A DNA stretch of 64,000 nt from JAAYJT01 sp037446395 (lineage in GTDB: Bacteria; Bacteroidota; Bacteroidia; Bacteroidales; JAAYJT01). The stretch spans positions 41,133 to 105,132 of the forward strand of contig JBBIIP010000008.1 in the NCBI GenBank assembly GCA_037446395.1, given 5' to 3'. Positions within the stretch are counted from its first letter, which is position 1; the number at the start of each line of letters is the position of its first letter. Below the pieces are notes generated by a model. The model had not been told where the DNA came from and did no database searches. It worked only from the letters and a program-made list of their open reading frames with translations. A program made the translations under genes and the position numbers. Positions 51,915 to 61,602 of this stretch are shown here, in pieces.

Positions 51915-53474
51915 ATGCGCTTGTCAATAAAGATTGTTTCAGGAAGTTTTATTCTTATATGCCTCCTACTTTTTTCGAACCTTCAGGCACAGACCGAAAG
52001 CAATCCAATGCGCATAGAGCTGGAGGCACGGCCAAATGCCGAGCCATACAATCTGGTACCCTTTGGGAAAGATGGAATGTTTCTGTTCACCCAAACCAAT
52101 GAGTTTGAAGACAGACATAACCGCACCTGGCTGATTTCATTTCTTGACACCAATCTGAAAGAAAGATGGACCAAGACAATGGCCATCCCACGAAATATGG
52201 CTTTCAGGGCCCACAGTGGCAGCCGCCAACAGGTGGTTTGCCTTTTTTATGATGATAAATCTGCACCAGGCATTAAATACTTATGCGTGATTGCAACCAG
52301 CGATTCTGCTGCAATCCGAACGATAGAAGGAAGCCTGACCTCCCGGTTCGAGTTGGTAGCGTTTGATCAATCAACCGAATGTGTTTATTTAGGAATGAGT
52401 TCTAAAAATTCAGCCCTTGTATTGTGCCTGAATAAGATGAGTGGCGAGACGCTTGAAATAAAACTTAAGACTGAGGGAGGAACCTATATTGAAGATATAA
52501 GTAATGATAGCGAAGGCAAAGAATTGGTAATTCTAACCAGCTTCAGAAATGTTCGAACCAGGAGTCAGCTTTTTTTGCATCGTTTTGATGAGGCAGGCCG
52601 GCCTTTCGGATTTGAACAAGTGATGAAACCAGATGGTCGGAATAATTTTAGCTCTGTTGAATATGTTTCGCTTGGAGAAAGGGGGTGGATGATCGCCGGA
52701 AGTTTTTCAACCGGTTCATCGCGTAAATCAGGCACCGATATCGCCTCGGGCGACATTAAATCAAGCGGATATTACCAATTGATCAGCAACCCCTCGAGCC
52801 AGGTTGAAGTTTCCTACCACAATTTTTGTGATTTCGGCAATCTTGAAAACTACTTCCGGGGCCCTGAAGTTGAAAATCTGCAGCGCCGGCTTAAACGAAA
52901 ACAACAGAGCGGAAAACCGACCCAGCTCGAGCTTAACCTGGTGGTTCAGGAAATCAGGAAGTATAAAGATTTGTATCTGCTCTGTGCCGAAGCCTTTATG
53001 CCGAATTTTAAAACAGTTACCACGATCACGTATGATTACTATGGGCGGCCTATCCCCCGAACTTATTCAGTGTTTGATGGTTATACCTACAGTCATGCGT
53101 TGGTAGCAGCCCTAAACGACGAGGGGCAGTTGGTATGGTCAGGAGGTATTGAGATGCTAAATGTCCGCAGTTTCAACCTGGATTATAAAGTTAGCCTGTT
53201 CATTGACGGGGATGATGTGATTTTGGCTTATACGGGTGAAGGCAAAATTGCCTGGAAAACCATTGCCCCCAATGCAGAAAAAGAAAATGTTGCTTACACA
53301 ACTGTTGAGTCATCTCACCCCAAAGACCGTGTGACTGCTGAACAAAAAAGCCAGCTATCACAATGGTATGACAACTTTTTTCTGGCTTATGGCTATCAAA
53401 GTATTATCAACAACTATCATCCCACGCAGCAACGGAGAAATATATTTTTTATCAATAAATTGATTTTTGATTAG
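51915..53474 (+). CDS. Secreted protein of unknown function
   Basis: 519 residues. A signal peptide (IKIVSGSFILICLLLFSNLQAQ) begins the protein. The mature part has repeated beta-hairpin-like stretches such as 'LVPFGKDGMFLFTQTNEFEDRHNRTWLISFLDTNLKERW' and 'YIEDISNDSEGKELVILTSFRN', which suggest a beta-propeller-like fold. No catalytic motif or sorting domain was recognised, so it is probably periplasmic. The final residues overlap the end of dsbD by 4 bases in a tail-to-tail arrangement, so no separate terminator can fit between them. Confidence 0.75.
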   Translation: MRLSIKIVSGSFILICLLLFSNLQAQTESNPMRIELEARPNAEPYNLVPFGKDGMFLFTQTNEFEDRHNRTWLISFLDTNLKERWTKTMAIPRNMAFRAHSGSRQQVVCLFYDDKSAPGIKYLCVIATSDSAAIRTIEGSLTSRFELVAFDQSTECVYLGMSSKNSALVLCLNKMSGETLEIKLKTEGGTYIEDISNDSEGKELVILTSFRNVRTRSQLFLHRFDEAGRPFGFEQVMKPDGRNNFSSVEYVSLGERGWMIAGSFSTGSSRKSGTDIASGDIKSSGYYQLISNPSSQVEVSYHNFCDFGNLENYFRGPEVENLQRRLKRKQQSGKPTQLELNLVVQEIRKYKDLYLLCAEAFMPNFKTVTTITYDYYGRPIPRTYSVFDGYTYSHALVAALNDEGQLVWSGGIEMLNVRSFNLDYKVSLFIDGDDVILAYTGEGKIAWKTIAPNAEKENVAYTTVESSHPKDRVTAEQKSQLSQWYDNFFLAYGYQSIINNYHPTQQRRNIFFINKLIFD

Positions 53475-55528
53475 CGGTTGTTAAATGCCGATTTGCCCCG
53501 GTCAAGAAATTCTATGAAATTTTTGACATTTGTATCGAAGCCGTAGGGCTCGGCAAGTTTATTTTCCTTGTGATCAATCAACACATAATAGGGCTGAGAA
53601 TTCACACCGTAGTTTTTAGCCTGAAAATCGCTCCATTTATTTCCCACCGTTCGGATGCGTCTTTCGCGTCCACCGATATTTGATACATATTGATCTTTTT
53701 CGGGAAGCATTGTACGATCGTCCACATACAATGAGATGATTACAAAATCATTTTTTAATCGTTGCAAAACTTCGGGTTCGCTCCACACAGCTGATTCCAT
53801 CTTACGGCAATTCACACAGCCCAGTCCGGTGAAATCCAAAAAAACAGGCTTGCCCTGCGAAACTGCGTATTCCATTCCTTGTGCATAATCCAGAAACTTG
53901 ACCAGCCCATAAATTCCTTCTTTGGTCTTATATTTTTCAGGAATTATTGCGGAGGTACTTGTCTGTTGGCTCGTGTTGTTTCCCGATTTATTCAGGTCGA
54001 AAACCTGTGTCGAGAGTGGCGGAGCGAATGAGCTGATGGCTTTCAGTGGCGCCCCCCACATGCCGGGAATCATGTATAAGGCAAATGAAAAAACAAAAAT
54101 CGATAACAACAGCCGAGGCACTGAAACGTATGGAAGATCGCTATCGTGATGAAATTTGATTTTACCCAGAAGATAAAAGCCCATCAGTGCAAAGATGGTT
54201 ATCCAAACAGCCAGGAAGGTTTCGCGTGTGAGCACGTTCCACTGTGCAACCGAATCGGCGACAGATAAAAATTTGAACGAAAAAGCCAGCAACAGAAAAG
54301 CCAGTACAACTTTCACTGAGTTCAACCACCCACCCGATTTAGGCATCGAGGACAACCATGAAGGGAAAATAGCCAGCAAAGTGAAGGGGATGGCCAATGC
54401 TGTAGCAAAACCGGTCATGCCGAGCATTGGCGAAATCCAGCTCCCGCTAACCGCTGCCTCTACCAATAAGGTGCCGATGATCGGCCCGGTGCATGAAAAC
54501 GAAACCAATACCAGGGTGAGCGCCATGAGAAATACGCCAATAAATCCACCGGTTTTATCGGCCTTGCTGTCTATGGCATTTGTCCATTTCGATGGCAGGG
54601 TCAGCTCGAAGGCACCAAAGAAAGCAGCCGCAAATATGACCAGAAGCAGAAAGAAAAAAATGTTAAATATTGGGCTAGTCGCCATCTGGTTCAGTCCATC
54701 GGCACCAAACAATAGTGAAACCCCGAGTCCGAGAGCTACATAAATCACAATAATCGAAATGCCGTAAAGGATTGCATCGCGCCGGCCTTTTGATTTGTTG
54801 CCCCTGCCGCGCAGGAAATAGCTAACAGTCATGGGTATCATTGGAAAAACACAAGGGGTGACCAGCGCCAGCAACCCTCCAAGGAATCCTGCAATAAAGA
54901 TGTACCATATACCTTTGGGGGTTGCCGGCTCGGCGTTGTGCTCGATTTCAGGTGCAGGCTGAGCTACTACAGCATTAATATCAACAGGTTGCACGATTTG
55001 CCCTAAATCGCCAGGTTCGTCAGCGGTAGGTTGAGTAATGCCTGCCTGACTGTTGGCAGCTTGAAACCCCTTCACATTAATCTCGAATTCCACCGAGGTG
55101 GGAGGTAGGCATGAGGTGTTGTTGCAACACATATATTCCAGATAGCCCTTCACAATAAGCGCCTCGTTGTTAACAGGCAGAATCTTCTGTGTAAAATTCA
55201 CCTTCCCTTTGAAATATCTTAAATCCATCTTGAATATCTGGTCGAATTTTTCGATGGGTTTTGGCTCGATTGTTTTGCCAGCTAGTTTAAATGAATTGCT
55301 GCTCTCTATATTAAAACTTGTAGCAATCGGCCCCCCTTCAGGCAGGTTCTGAGAATAGAGGTACCATCCATCGTCAATTGTTGCAGTAAACACAACGCTG
55401 GCTTCAGACTCGCTGGTGCGCTCCGCTCTGAAAGTCCATTTTACAGGGTCAACAATCTGAGCGTTTGCAAACAAACTGCTGGCTATCATTACAAGCCAAA
55501 ATAAAAGTATTCGAATATGTAATTTCAT
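53471..55528 (-). CDS. dsbD: DsbD-type thiol:disulfide interchange protein
   Basis: 685 residues in three parts. (1) A signal peptide and periplasmic N-domain (25-155) with the pair Cys-Cys...Cys in 'YMCCNNTSCLPPTSVEF'. (2) An inner-membrane CcdA-like part (about 205-490) with the redox Cys in 'GLLALVTPCVFPMIPMTVSYF' and 'LVSFSCTGPIIGTLLVEAAV'. (3) A periplasmic thioredoxin domain at the end with CVNC near residue 572 ('FLDFTGLGCVNCRKMESAVW'). DsbD carries electrons from cytoplasmic thioredoxin to periplasmic reductants. It could supply TlpA- and Omp28-like proteins coded 22 kb away, which is inference. Confidence 0.95.
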   Translation of the reverse strand: MKLHIRILLFWLVMIASSLFANAQIVDPVKWTFRAERTSESEASVVFTATIDDGWYLYSQNLPEGGPIATSFNIESSNSFKLAGKTIEPKPIEKFDQIFKMDLRYFKGKVNFTQKILPVNNEALIVKGYLEYMCCNNTSCLPPTSVEFEINVKGFQAANSQAGITQPTADEPGDLGQIVQPVDINAVVAQPAPEIEHNAEPATPKGIWYIFIAGFLGGLLALVTPCVFPMIPMTVSYFLRGRGNKSKGRRDAILYGISIIVIYVALGLGVSLLFGADGLNQMATSPIFNIFFFLLLVIFAAAFFGAFELTLPSKWTNAIDSKADKTGGFIGVFLMALTLVLVSFSCTGPIIGTLLVEAAVSGSWISPMLGMTGFATALAIPFTLLAIFPSWLSSMPKSGGWLNSVKVVLAFLLLAFSFKFLSVADSVAQWNVLTRETFLAVWITIFALMGFYLLGKIKFHHDSDLPYVSVPRLLLSIFVFSFALYMIPGMWGAPLKAISSFAPPLSTQVFDLNKSGNNTSQQTSTSAIIPEKYKTKEGIYGLVKFLDYAQGMEYAVSQGKPVFLDFTGLGCVNCRKMESAVWSEPEVLQRLKNDFVIISLYVDDRTMLPEKDQYVSNIGGRERRIRTVGNKWSDFQAKNYGVNSQPYYVLIDHKENKLAEPYGFDTNVKNFIEFLDRGKSAFNNR

Positions 55529-55542
55529 TGATAAAATTTTTG

Positions 55543-55550
55543 CAAAAGTA
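55543..55550 (-). promoter_or_regulatory. dsbD promoter -7 box
   Basis: TACTTTTG on the minus strand, 15 bases before the dsbD ATG. Confidence 0.55.
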
Positions 55551-55652
55551 GGACTTCAGTCAGAACCAGCATCAACATCGTGATTAGCATCTTTATAATT
55601 TCTGGTAATATGATATCAAGGAATTCTTAAACAAATTATTTGTAAAAAATGT

Positions 55653-56990
55653 TTAGGGCTGAATGTGTTGAATTCGGCAAACTGTGGTGGTTGTTGGTCT
55701 GATGCGGCAACGATCGCTGATCCGCTGGCCGATAAGCCAGATTATATCTCCGTTTGCATCTGCCAGGATCCAGGTTGTTTTTTTTTGATTGAGGCTATAT
55801 GACTTGGAAACAAAATAGTCGCTGAGTTTCATGCTCCCTTTCATACCAAGGGGTGCAAACCGATCTCCGGTTTTCCAATGTCTCAGGGTTAGCGGAAACT
55901 GAAGGGTATCAAAATCAAGGAAAGCAATTGAGGGGTCGGGGTTAATAGAAAACTCTCCATTCTTTGGAAACACCTGAATTTCGAGGCGCAAGGGCATGAC
56001 GGTTTCTGTTGTTTCCGGCCCGATCACATATTCAGTTGATTGTTCAGGGTATTTAACAATCGGAGAAACTATTAGCCAATCCCTATCTTTAAGCACCTGA
56101 TGCGAGGGAGAAAAGAAAACTTTTCCGCTCAGGCCATCAAGCGCAAGAAATATCTGTTGAACTGTGGATGAATTAAATCCGTAACCGGACAACAGCTCAT
56201 GCAATATAAAAGATGCATGGCTTTTTTCCTTAAGCTGATTTACTGAAATCCATAATTCATCCTCATTTTGTTTTGTGAGTGCATTCTTCTCAATATCGAG
56301 ATACTTCTTTAGAAATGCTTCTGCGTCAGCCAGGTGCTGCATGTTCGACTCCATCACCCGCCGAAATGAGGGTCGGATTTCGTTCAATACAGGTAATACT
56401 TGATGGCGCAACTGATTGCGCAGGTAATCAGTACTGCGGTTCGAAGAATCTTCGACAAACATCAGTTTATACTCATTGGCATAATTCAATATATCTGATC
56501 TAAAAGCGAAAAGCATGGGTCGGATGATTTTTCCCTGTTTTGCAACGATCCCGTGCAATCCACTGATTCCTGTTCCACGCAACAGGTTAATGAAGAAGGT
56601 TTCGATTTGGTCGTCGAGATGATGGGCGACTGCAATATAATCATAACCCTCATCTGTTGCCAACTCTTCAAACCAGTTGTAGCGGAGTTTGCGGGCAGCC
56701 ATTTGTGCCGATATTCCTGCCGATTTCATTTCAGCGGCAGTATCAAACCTTTTCACAAAACATGGGATATCAAACTCTCTGGCAAGATTTTGTACAAATG
56801 CTTCATCCCGATCCGATTCTAATCCCCGAAGCTGAAAGTTGGCATGTGCAATTGCTGGCTTGTATCCGGCTTCGATTAACAAATGAAGCATCACCACCGA
56901 ATCAATGCCTCCGCTCACAGCTGCGAGGATGCTTGCCTTTTCAGGGAGTTGGAGTACTTGAATCAGGTATTGTTTAAACCGGGTGAGCAC
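55653..56990 (-). CDS. tilS: tRNA(Ile)-lysidine synthetase
   Basis: About 445 residues from the GTG at 56990. A TTG at 57014 would extend it, but that lies inside a TATCTTTG promoter box. TilS modifies C34 of tRNA-Ile(CAU) to lysidine so that it reads AUA. The PP-loop motif is 'ASILAAVSGGIDSVVMLHLL'. 'HHLDDQIETFFINLLRGTGISGLHGI' and 'RPMLFAF' are conserved. The C-terminal TilS-C domain is seen in 'LRHWKTGDRFAPLGMKGSMKLSDYFVSKSYSLNQK'. It lies downstream of the MFS gene on the same strand with its own promoter. Confidence 0.95.
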   Translation of the reverse strand: MLTRFKQYLIQVLQLPEKASILAAVSGGIDSVVMLHLLIEAGYKPAIAHANFQLRGLESDRDEAFVQNLAREFDIPCFVKRFDTAAEMKSAGISAQMAARKLRYNWFEELATDEGYDYIAVAHHLDDQIETFFINLLRGTGISGLHGIVAKQGKIIRPMLFAFRSDILNYANEYKLMFVEDSSNRSTDYLRNQLRHQVLPVLNEIRPSFRRVMESNMQHLADAEAFLKKYLDIEKNALTKQNEDELWISVNQLKEKSHASFILHELLSGYGFNSSTVQQIFLALDGLSGKVFFSPSHQVLKDRDWLIVSPIVKYPEQSTEYVIGPETTETVMPLRLEIQVFPKNGEFSINPDPSIAFLDFDTLQFPLTLRHWKTGDRFAPLGMKGSMKLSDYFVSKSYSLNQKKTTWILADANGDIIWLIGQRISDRCRIRPTTTTVCRIQHIQP

Positions 56991-57011
56991 TATTTTTTGC
57001 TTTAATCGAAG

Positions 57012-57019
57012 CAAAGATA
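57012..57019 (-). promoter_or_regulatory. tilS promoter -7 box
   Basis: TATCTTTG on the minus strand, an exact match. It rules out the TTG at 57014 as start codon. Confidence 0.55.
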
Positions 57020-57058
57020 AGCAAGCCCAACCATTCTCAAATTCAATTACGCAAGAGG

Positions 57059-58354
57059 TTATGATTTTCTTGGAGCCAGGAATCTGTTATAAAGCAAAAG
57101 CCCAATAATTGTTGCCACTCCAATCATGCTGAAAATAATCCATAAAAGATCGGGGCGGTTCATGCCATCGACAAATTTCACATATAAGGTAGCGCCAAGA
57201 ATTCCCCCTACTCCGCTTCCAATTACTCCGTAGAGAAACGAATAACCAAGATATAGTGCCTTTTTATCGGGTGGGGCAATAAGTCCCACATAGCTGATAA
57301 ATTTTGGGTGGGCTGTCATTTCGCCTATCGAAAAAATCATGATTCCTGCCATAAATACCCATGCGTGCATTGAGATGGCAAGTATGGCCATGCCGGCTGT
57401 TCCCATGGCTATCCCCACAATCATGGTCGGTAGGGCTTTGGTATTTTTTACGATACTCGAAACAACCAATTGTAGTGTAATAATGGTTCCGGCATTAATT
57501 ACCGTGACATGTTCCGCATCAAATTTCCAATTCGGGTTTTCGACGAAGATTCCCAGCAAGCTGTTAACTACTTTGTTTACGGGGGTCATGTCAACATGCT
57601 CAGTGAGGTACCATAGCACCGTATCAAACATCTGGAAATAAAGTATCCAAAACATGGAGTAGATTATGATCATCACTACAAAGCGGTAGTCTTTCAGCAC
57701 CAAAACAACCCCTTTGAGGACTTCGAGGATATTTTTTGTACTTGAAGGTTTGGCGGGTTCTTTATAAACAAAAATGTTAAGAATGAGCAACCAGCCTGTT
57801 CCGATGGCTGCCATAATAAAAATATATGACCAGGAAATTCCTTTCAGATATGGCACCAGGATCAGTGGGAAGATGAATGCACCAAGATTAATGCTCCAGT
57901 AAAAGATTCCGAAGCCAAGTGTGCTGTTGCGCTCATCGGTTTCTCGTGCGATGGTACCCGAGATGAGTGGTTTGAAAAATCCTGCTCCCACGGCCATCAG
58001 CAACAGGCTTGCAAACACCAGTGGGTAACTGGATACAGTACTGGTTAGGAAATAGCCCAGGCTCATGATTCCAAAAGCAAACATCAGAACCCTTCGGTAG
58101 CCAAAACGGTCAGCAATGGCGCCCGACAAAATCGGAAGCAGGTAGAGTAGTGGCGTAATGGTGCTTTTAATTACGCCTACGCTCTCCTTCGAAAAACCCA
58201 GGCCACCATTGTCGGTGCTCATTACCAGGTAAACTGATAAAACTGACATCACGCCATAGTATGAGCCGCGCTCGAAAAATTCCATGATAATAACAACCCA
58301 GAAATTTTTTGAGAAGGAGCCAAATCCTTTGCTTATTTGCTTGTGTTCTTGCAT
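57059..58354 (-). CDS. MFS transporter, peptide/POT-like
   Basis: 431 residues with about 12 hydrophobic segments. The start of helix 1 'IIMEFFERGSYYGVMSVLSVYLVMS' contains the ERxxYYG-like motif of proton-coupled oligopeptide transporters. 'PILSGAIADRFGYRRVLMFAFGIMSLGYFLTS' is the MFS loop 2-3 signature. The predicted role is proton-driven uptake of di/tripeptides or related solutes at the inner membrane; the exact substrate is unproven. It lies 69 bases upstream of tilS. A 189-bp gap separates it from the LolA-like gene. Confidence 0.88.
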   Translation of the reverse strand: MQEHKQISKGFGSFSKNFWVVIIMEFFERGSYYGVMSVLSVYLVMSTDNGGLGFSKESVGVIKSTITPLLYLLPILSGAIADRFGYRRVLMFAFGIMSLGYFLTSTVSSYPLVFASLLLMAVGAGFFKPLISGTIARETDERNSTLGFGIFYWSINLGAFIFPLILVPYLKGISWSYIFIMAAIGTGWLLILNIFVYKEPAKPSSTKNILEVLKGVVLVLKDYRFVVMIIIYSMFWILYFQMFDTVLWYLTEHVDMTPVNKVVNSLLGIFVENPNWKFDAEHVTVINAGTIITLQLVVSSIVKNTKALPTMIVGIAMGTAGMAILAISMHAWVFMAGIMIFSIGEMTAHPKFISYVGLIAPPDKKALYLGYSFLYGVIGSGVGGILGATLYVKFVDGMNRPDLLWIIFSMIGVATIIGLLLYNRFLAPRKS

Positions 58355-58543
58355 AGAGATAGATGATAGGTTAATTGGAATCCAGATTTAAAACATTGAA
58401 ACAGCATCGCACCCCTGTTGGGCAGGAATTTGCAAATAAATAAAAAAAAACGCAATCAACCGCAATAGATGGCAGCATACGTCTTCAGGGTTTGCGACCC
58501 CAATCAGGTTGAATTGAAAAAGAAAATAAGTGAAAAAGTTGGT

Positions 58544-59317
58544 CTATTTTTCGAGCATTGAAACCGAAAATTGGTTTTCATCGAGTTTGGTAGAGAGCTG
58601 AAACTCATTAACAACAATTTCAGAATAACGATTATTGAGCAGATTCTTCATTTCCATTCTGAAAGCAAAGTATTTTCCATTGCTTTGCTTGCGGTAATCG
58701 CCAAACGTCAGGGTTTTAAACTTTCGTCCGTCAAAGTCATAATAATCCGACTGGATGGTCAGGTTTGTTGCTTTTTCAATGAATAAAACCTTGCGTGCAA
58801 ATCCATTTTCGTCTTCAACCTGATTATTCTTTGGTTTTGATTCTATTACCCAACATTCTTTGCCATTCAGCATTTCGCTCCCGATGAGTTTATATACAAA
58901 ATCGTCAATGTTTGGTTTGCTCATGTCGGCATTACTAAACTCAGAGCCCATGAAACTTTTGCCTTTTTCGCTGCTGATAATGCGCCGGGATTTTCTCAGC
59001 GATGGAAGAAAAATCCACATATCATCGCTTTTATCATCATAGTCGAAAATGAGGAGGGCTGTTCCACGCACTTCGGCGGGAGCGAGAAACTTAATCATAC
59101 TCTTGGTCACACTGCCGAACTTCCGCGTTGCGTTGGCAACCTGTCTGCTTCGCACGTTGCCTTTGCCATCATGAATATTGAGGGTTGAAACCATTTCGAA
59201 CGAATTAAATTCTATAGCCTTTGATGCATCATCGTATATTCTGCGGGCATCCTGGGCAAAAATTGTATTGCCCAAAAGCAGATAAACGACCCCTACGAAA
59301 ACACTTAACTTATTCAT
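58544..59317 (-). CDS. LolA-like outer-membrane lipoprotein-sorting domain protein
   Basis: 257 residues. A signal peptide (LSVFVGVVYLLLGNTIFAQ) precedes a LolA/LppX-like half-barrel: 'SFEMVSTLNIHDGKGNVRSRQVANATRK', 'MIKFLAPAEVRGTALLIFDYDDKSDDMWIFLPSLRKSRRI', 'GKSFMGSEFSNADM', 'ECWVIESKPK'. This pattern belongs to the LolA_like family that usually accompanies MMPL/RND transporters, not to LolA itself. It would bind a lipid in the periplasm. A single base separates it from the MMPL stop, so translation is coupled. Confidence 0.88.
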   Translation of the reverse strand: MNKLSVFVGVVYLLLGNTIFAQDARRIYDDASKAIEFNSFEMVSTLNIHDGKGNVRSRQVANATRKFGSVTKSMIKFLAPAEVRGTALLIFDYDDKSDDMWIFLPSLRKSRRIISSEKGKSFMGSEFSNADMSKPNIDDFVYKLIGSEMLNGKECWVIESKPKNNQVEDENGFARKVLFIEKATNLTIQSDYYDFDGRKFKTLTFGDYRKQSNGKYFAFRMEMKNLLNNRYSEIVVNEFQLSTKLDENQFSVSMLEK

Positions 59318-59318
59318 C

Positions 59319-61502
59319 TTAAATATTTTTAGATTGATTTTCTAAAATCAAAAACTTGGGTTTAAAAACGATGCATATGGCCGGAATCAGTATGAGCGCG
59401 CATATCAAGCACAGCAACAGCGAAAAAATAATTAAAAAACCAAAAGATTTGAGCAGTACCAACGGGGAAAGAAATAATACTGCAAATCCCAAGATCACTG
59501 AAAATGCGTTGATTGTAATGCCACGACCGGTGGTTCGAAGGGCATATTTAACTGCATCACTATAGTTTTTTCCTCCGGCAATCTCTGTTTTCAATCGCCA
59601 GAAAATATGTATGGTATAGTCAACTCCAATGCCAATAGCAATACTGGAAATCAAAGAGGTTGCAATATCCAATTCCAAACCTATCCATCCCATCAGTCCA
59701 AAATTGCATACAAGTGTAATAATCAGGGGAATACCTCCCAGCAAACCAGCTCCAAAAGATTTGAAAATAATCCATAGCAGCACCACTATAGCGATCAGTG
59801 CAAAAATCAGTGAGTAGATTTGGCCTAGAATTATCAGTTCAGCAAATTGTTTTTGTAATAAACAATTGCCGGCTTTCAGTGTGCAATATGGTGAGTTGTT
59901 CGCCAATACGTTTATTTGTTCAAGCACTTCATTAAAGGTACTGATATCTTTTGCGCTGAATTGCACATTTATTGCAGCCTTACTATATTCAAAATCAACA
60001 AGTTCATCGAAATCATCCGGATCGCCACTCAGGTTGTAGAATTCGATATACTGGGCAATGGCATCACGTGAGTCAGGTATTTTGTCGTAGAACTCATCCT
60101 TAGGATCATTTAATGCCCGGCTAATGATTCGAATTACTCCAGCAAGAGAAATTGCATTACCGACTCCTGGAATGGATTCGATTTGAGTTTCCAAACGATC
60201 CATATCTTTCATGACCGCCGGGTCTTTTATGTCGCCCTCGATGAGTAATTTGATGGTGTGGGAGCCTCCAAACTTGGTATTGGCAATGTCAATGGCCTTT
60301 CGCAGGGGATGTGAAGGCGCAAGCATGTTCTCGTTATTGATGCTAACCTGTAGCCGGAGCATGCCTATTGTTGATAAGACAATCAATACAGAAAATATTG
60401 CGATGATCAGCCTGGGTCGCCGTGTGGTGATGTTTCCTGACCAGAAAAGAAAAGCATCTACCCATGACAGCCTCTTCTGAAGGAAGCTTTTCTGAACTTT
60501 TCCCTTTTTCATGCCAAGCATCACCGCAGGAATAAAGGATAAGCTTATGACCAGGGCGAATGAGATTCCGATTGCACTGACGATTCCCATCTGAATTGCC
60601 GGAATCATTTGGTGAACAACCAGCCCGAGAATGCCTACGATGGTTGTCAAGGCAGTGAGGACAATGGGCTTCTGAAGGTGCGACAATGCATTGAGTGTAA
60701 TTTTTCTCATGCTCCAGGCGGGTTGGGTGGCATTCAACTCCTGGTAGCGCGAGATTAGGTGAACCCCATAATTATTGGCCACAGCGATCATGAGGATTGG
60801 AACCAATACGGCAATCAAGCTTAGTTCGTAGCCAAATAGCGGCATAAGCCCCATTGACAATAGAATGCTCATGGCAACTACCGCTAATGGCAGCAGCACT
60901 CCTCGCTTTTCTCTAAACGAAAAGTAGAGAAATGCAATCATGATCAGCAAACCGATGGGAAGCAAAATGGTGAGGTCGCGAGTGGCCATGTGCTGGACTT
61001 CATTTCTCATGTATGGATTCCCTGCCATGATTACTTTTTCGGAGCCAGGGTATTGCGCAAGCACATCATCAATCAGATCAAACACTTCATCGTCCGGGAT
61101 GCCGGATGGGGTAAGCATTAGGATGGTATGTTTGAAATCTTCTGCAACCAGCAGTTTATATACCAGGGGATTATTAACTATCTCATCGCGCAGCCTTTCC
61201 CGTTCGTCTTCTGTAGCCGGAGTTCTGCCGACCACCGGATCAACCACCATTGTGCCTTCAACCCCACGTATATATTTGGAGGTGAACAGTGAAATCACAT
61301 TCTCGAAACCATTCATGCGCTCAAATGTGCGGGTGATATTCATTAACCTATCGAGGGTTGCAGCATTAAGCACATCATCGGTTTCAAAAATCATGATCAC
61401 AGGATCGTCTTTACCAAAAAGCTCCTCCATCTTCTCCAAGTCTAATTTTGCTCTAATATCGCCAGGAAGATATGCCTTCAAATCGGGATTGATCCTCGAC
61501 TT
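59319..61502 (-). CDS. MMPL/RND-superfamily transporter, N-terminus lost in gap
   Basis: About 728 residues visible. The beginning is hidden in the run of N; judging from family length about 35-45 residues, including the first membrane helix, are missing. Two repeats are seen, each a periplasmic loop followed by a sterol-sensing-like bundle. The first has 'LLPIGLLIMIAFLYFSFREKRGVLLPLAVVAMS' and 'GYELSLIAVLVPILMIAVANNYGVHLISRYQ'; the second has 'LDIATSLISSIAIGIGVDYTIHIFWRLKTE'. Asp in 'GVDYTIH' is the likely proton-relay residue of repeat 2; repeat 1 has Asn-Asn-Tyr-Gly there. The family exports lipids and other hydrophobic molecules across the inner membrane. Confidence 0.92.
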   Translation of the reverse strand, partial: KSRINPDLKAYLPGDIRAKLDLEKMEELFGKDDPVIMIFETDDVLNAATLDRLMNITRTFERMNGFENVISLFTSKYIRGVEGTMVVDPVVGRTPATEDERERLRDEIVNNPLVYKLLVAEDFKHTILMLTPSGIPDDEVFDLIDDVLAQYPGSEKVIMAGNPYMRNEVQHMATRDLTILLPIGLLIMIAFLYFSFREKRGVLLPLAVVAMSILLSMGLMPLFGYELSLIAVLVPILMIAVANNYGVHLISRYQELNATQPAWSMRKITLNALSHLQKPIVLTALTTIVGILGLVVHQMIPAIQMGIVSAIGISFALVISLSFIPAVMLGMKKGKVQKSFLQKRLSWVDAFLFWSGNITTRRPRLIIAIFSVLIVLSTIGMLRLQVSINNENMLAPSHPLRKAIDIANTKFGGSHTIKLLIEGDIKDPAVMKDMDRLETQIESIPGVGNAISLAGVIRIISRALNDPKDEFYDKIPDSRDAIAQYIEFYNLSGDPDDFDELVDFEYSKAAINVQFSAKDISTFNEVLEQINVLANNSPYCTLKAGNCLLQKQFAELIILGQIYSLIFALIAIVVLLWIIFKSFGAGLLGGIPLIITLVCNFGLMGWIGLELDIATSLISSIAIGIGVDYTIHIFWRLKTEIAGGKNYSDAVKYALRTTGRGITINAFSVILGFAVLFLSPLVLLKSFGFLIIFSLLLCLICALILIPAICIVFKPKFLILENQSKNI

Positions 61503-61602
61503 NNNNNNNNNNNNNNNNNNNNNNNNNNNNNNNNNNNNNNNNNNNNNNNNNNNNNNNNNNNNNNNNNNNNNNNNNNNNNNNNNNNNNNNNNNNNNNNNNN
61601 NN
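61503..61602. other. Assembly gap of 100 N
   Basis: One hundred N join two contigs. The standard length suggests an unknown gap size. Reading through it would create a false 1173-residue fusion of an outer-membrane protein with an RND transporter. Confidence 0.98.
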
